Assembly (NCBI GenBank): GCA_027619675.1
Contig: JAQCHG010000103.1
Span: 1 to 6,383, forward strand
Origin: Cyanobacteriota bacterium
GTDB lineage: Bacteria; Cyanobacteriota; Cyanobacteriia; Phormidesmidales; Phormidesmidaceae
Reading direction: 5' to 3'
Length of the DNA stretch: 6,383 nt
Shown here: piece after piece, positions 5,053 to 6,383 of the stretch
Position numbering within the stretch: position 1 is the first letter of the stretch
How the letters are laid out: each line of letters opens with the position of its first letter
Notes under the pieces: model-generated
What the model was told of the DNA's origin: nothing
The model's database searches: none
The model's input: the letters and a program-made list of their open reading frames with translations, nothing else
Position numbers and translations under genes: made by a program

Positions 5053-6345
5053 TTACCGATAGGCTTGGTCTTGGACCGCCCGCAACCGGGCTTCGGGTCG
5101 CAGGAAGCGATCCATTTGGGCCTCAAAGAACTTGCGGTTGGCCATGCGGTGGCGGGGGTTGGGGTCATCTAGGGGATAGAGCAGGGCCGTCCGCAGGGCC
5201 TGGATTACCGCCGAGGTGACGTTATACATGGACCGCTGGAAGGTAATCCCTAGCTGAATCAACATGTCGTCTTCGCCGCGACAGAACTGCGGGTAGTAGT
5301 CCAGCAGATATTGGGGCAGGAAGTGGAGCATATCCTGCATCAGCAGGGTGGGGGGAATCCCAGCGCTGCCCACGGGAAACACGTCGGCGTAGAGGATGCC
5401 GTAGTGGAAATCGTGCTGATCCAGGGGGACTTGACCCGCCTGGGCGTTATAGGACTTGGTGCCCCGGAAGGGGGAGGTGCGGTAAAACACCGCTTCCACA
5501 TAGGGCAGGGCCGCCTCATAGAGCCAGGTGAAGGCTTTGGACTTGGGAATCAGTTCGTAGCATTCGCCGTCGATGTAGACGTGGTGGTAAATGGGGCGAC
5601 CCGCCACGGCAAAGATACCGTTAACGAGGAAGTCCATGGCGGGGACGCCGGAAAAGCCGCCTTCGTCGTAGATATCCGACATTTCAAAAAACACCGGGGC
5701 CATCACTTCCCAAAACAGCCCTAGGTTGGCGTAGTAGGACAGTTCCCGACACTTTTCGTAGAACATCTCGGGGAACAGCTTGTGCAGCCCCAGCATCACC
5801 GGATTGCGCTTGAAGTAAGCCTTGATGGCGCGATCGCAGTTGGCCTTGTACTCATCCGTGTAGAGGAAGTCATTGAAGCGCCCGCCCATGTCCTGATGCC
5901 AGAGCATGGCCCGCATACATTCTTCGGCGAACTCCATGTTGACGCGATCGTGCCACAGGTGGTGAAACAGCTTCGGCCACTTGCTTTTGACCTCCCCCCG
6001 CTCCATAAATTCCAGCAGTTCTGGGTGGGCCGTCGCTTCCCCGCGCCAGATGCGCAGATCCGCCGTCTCCCCAGCGTAGTGGTTGTGCAGATCCAGATAC
6101 TCCTGGGGCAGGAAGTACTTGAACGCAGGTAGGGGATCCAAAAACCCCCGCTCCGCGATGTACAGCAAATCCCGCCAGTAGAAGTCCATCGGCACCGCGT
6201 AAGCCTTGTAGATGCCAATGATCTGCATCAGGTTTTCTGGCGTATCTGGCAGCATGGAGCCGCCCGCCTCAAGGCGATGAATCACATCCGCATGGGGATG
6301 GGTGGAGGGGGGAATGATGCTGGGTTTGGTGAGGGTGGTGGTCAT
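5053..6345 (-). CDS. cupA: CupA (ChpY), CO2 hydration protein of the inducible NDH-1MS complex
   Basis: The 430-residue protein belongs to the ChpX/ChpY (CupB/CupA) family, which converts CO2 to bicarbonate at the cytoplasmic face of thylakoid NDH-1 complexes using energy from cyclic electron flow. Characteristic stretches are YAVPMDFYWRDLLYIAERGF (48-67), YFLPQEYLDLHNHYAG (77-92), FHHLWHDRVNMEF (127-139), GRPIYHHVYIDG (249-260) and TSPFRGTKSYNAQAGQVPLD (290-309). His129 and Arg134 in FHHLWHDR match, by position from memory, residues proposed to hold a zinc ion in the Thermosynechococcus complex. It lacks clear membrane spans, as expected of a peripheral subunit docked on NdhF3. The cupA rather than cupB assignment rests on the fasciclin gene downstream. 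In Synechocystis, ndhF3 and ndhD3 precede it; here they would lie beyond the right edge. No ribosome site precedes the ATG: the leader reads CCCCCAGACCC. This operon is normally induced by low CO2 through CcmR/NdhR, but no operator is visible. Confidence 0.95.
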   Translation of the reverse strand: MTTTLTKPSIIPPSTHPHADVIHRLEAGGSMLPDTPENLMQIIGIYKAYAVPMDFYWRDLLYIAERGFLDPLPAFKYFLPQEYLDLHNHYAGETADLRIWRGEATAHPELLEFMERGEVKSKWPKLFHHLWHDRVNMEFAEECMRAMLWHQDMGGRFNDFLYTDEYKANCDRAIKAYFKRNPVMLGLHKLFPEMFYEKCRELSYYANLGLFWEVMAPVFFEMSDIYDEGGFSGVPAMDFLVNGIFAVAGRPIYHHVYIDGECYELIPKSKAFTWLYEAALPYVEAVFYRTSPFRGTKSYNAQAGQVPLDQHDFHYGILYADVFPVGSAGIPPTLLMQDMLHFLPQYLLDYYPQFCRGEDDMLIQLGITFQRSMYNVTSAVIQALRTALLYPLDDPNPRHRMANRKFFEAQMDRFLRPEARLRAVQDQAYR

Positions 6346-6354
6346 GGGTCTGGG

Positions 6355-6375
6355 GGATTTTGGATTTTGGATTTT
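6355..6375. repeat. Triplicated heptamer in the cupA leader
   Basis: GGATTTT is repeated three times head to tail (6355-6361, 6362-6368, 6369-6375) and followed by GAATT. On the cupA strand this is AAAATCC three times, ending about 9 bases before the start codon. Tandem heptamers of this kind (STRR-type) are common between genes in filamentous cyanobacteria. The array may continue past the window edge. Confidence 0.75.
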
Positions 6376-6383
6376 GAATTGGG

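Noticed and set aside
5311..5724. + strand frame of 137 codons inside the cupA region
   Set aside because: It is the complement of conserved CupA sequence; composition and lack of motifs mark it as a shadow.

Overview
This window comes from a cyanobacterium of fairly high GC content. The palindrome GCGATCGC (HIP1) occurs ten times in 6.4 kb, where a random 60% GC sequence would give well under one. The gene content also fits only an oxygenic phototroph: a three-domain flavodiiron protein and the CO2-uptake protein CupA next to its partner CupS. The interspersed palindromes resemble those of filamentous, Leptolyngbya-like lineages, but I cannot fix the genus.

Layout: one gene enters from the left on the + strand, the C-terminal part of a diflavin flavodiiron protein (stop at 793). 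All other genes run on the - strand. In transcription order from the right they are cupA (6345-5053), a possible 44-codon membrane microprotein not expected in this operon (5015-4881), cupS (4876-4475), a hairpin terminator (4413-4388), glgX (4240-2093) and a small exported protein of unknown function (1946-1371). The window ends just upstream of cupA, where ndhF3 and ndhD3 lie in other cyanobacteria. A triplicated heptamer occupies that leader.

The convergent gap 794-1370 has no intact gene but is full of structure. It holds a hairpin just after the flavodiiron stop and two large palindromic repeats (917-1061 and 1127-1179). On the - strand it also holds a decayed zinc-ribbon coding sequence of transposase type, with no start codon. 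That frame appears to be split by the repeat block and to resume on the far side. A short motif is present in three copies around the break and may record the insertion.

Function: CupA and CupS belong to the low-CO2-inducible NDH-1MS complex, which converts CO2 to bicarbonate using cyclic electron flow. The flavodiiron protein passes excess photosynthetic electrons to O2. GlgX debranches glycogen. The window therefore gathers carbon uptake, an electron safety valve and carbon-store mobilisation, but only cupA-cupS is a recognised functional unit. The points most worth a second look are the CupA-CupS microprotein candidate and the interrupted zinc-ribbon remnant.
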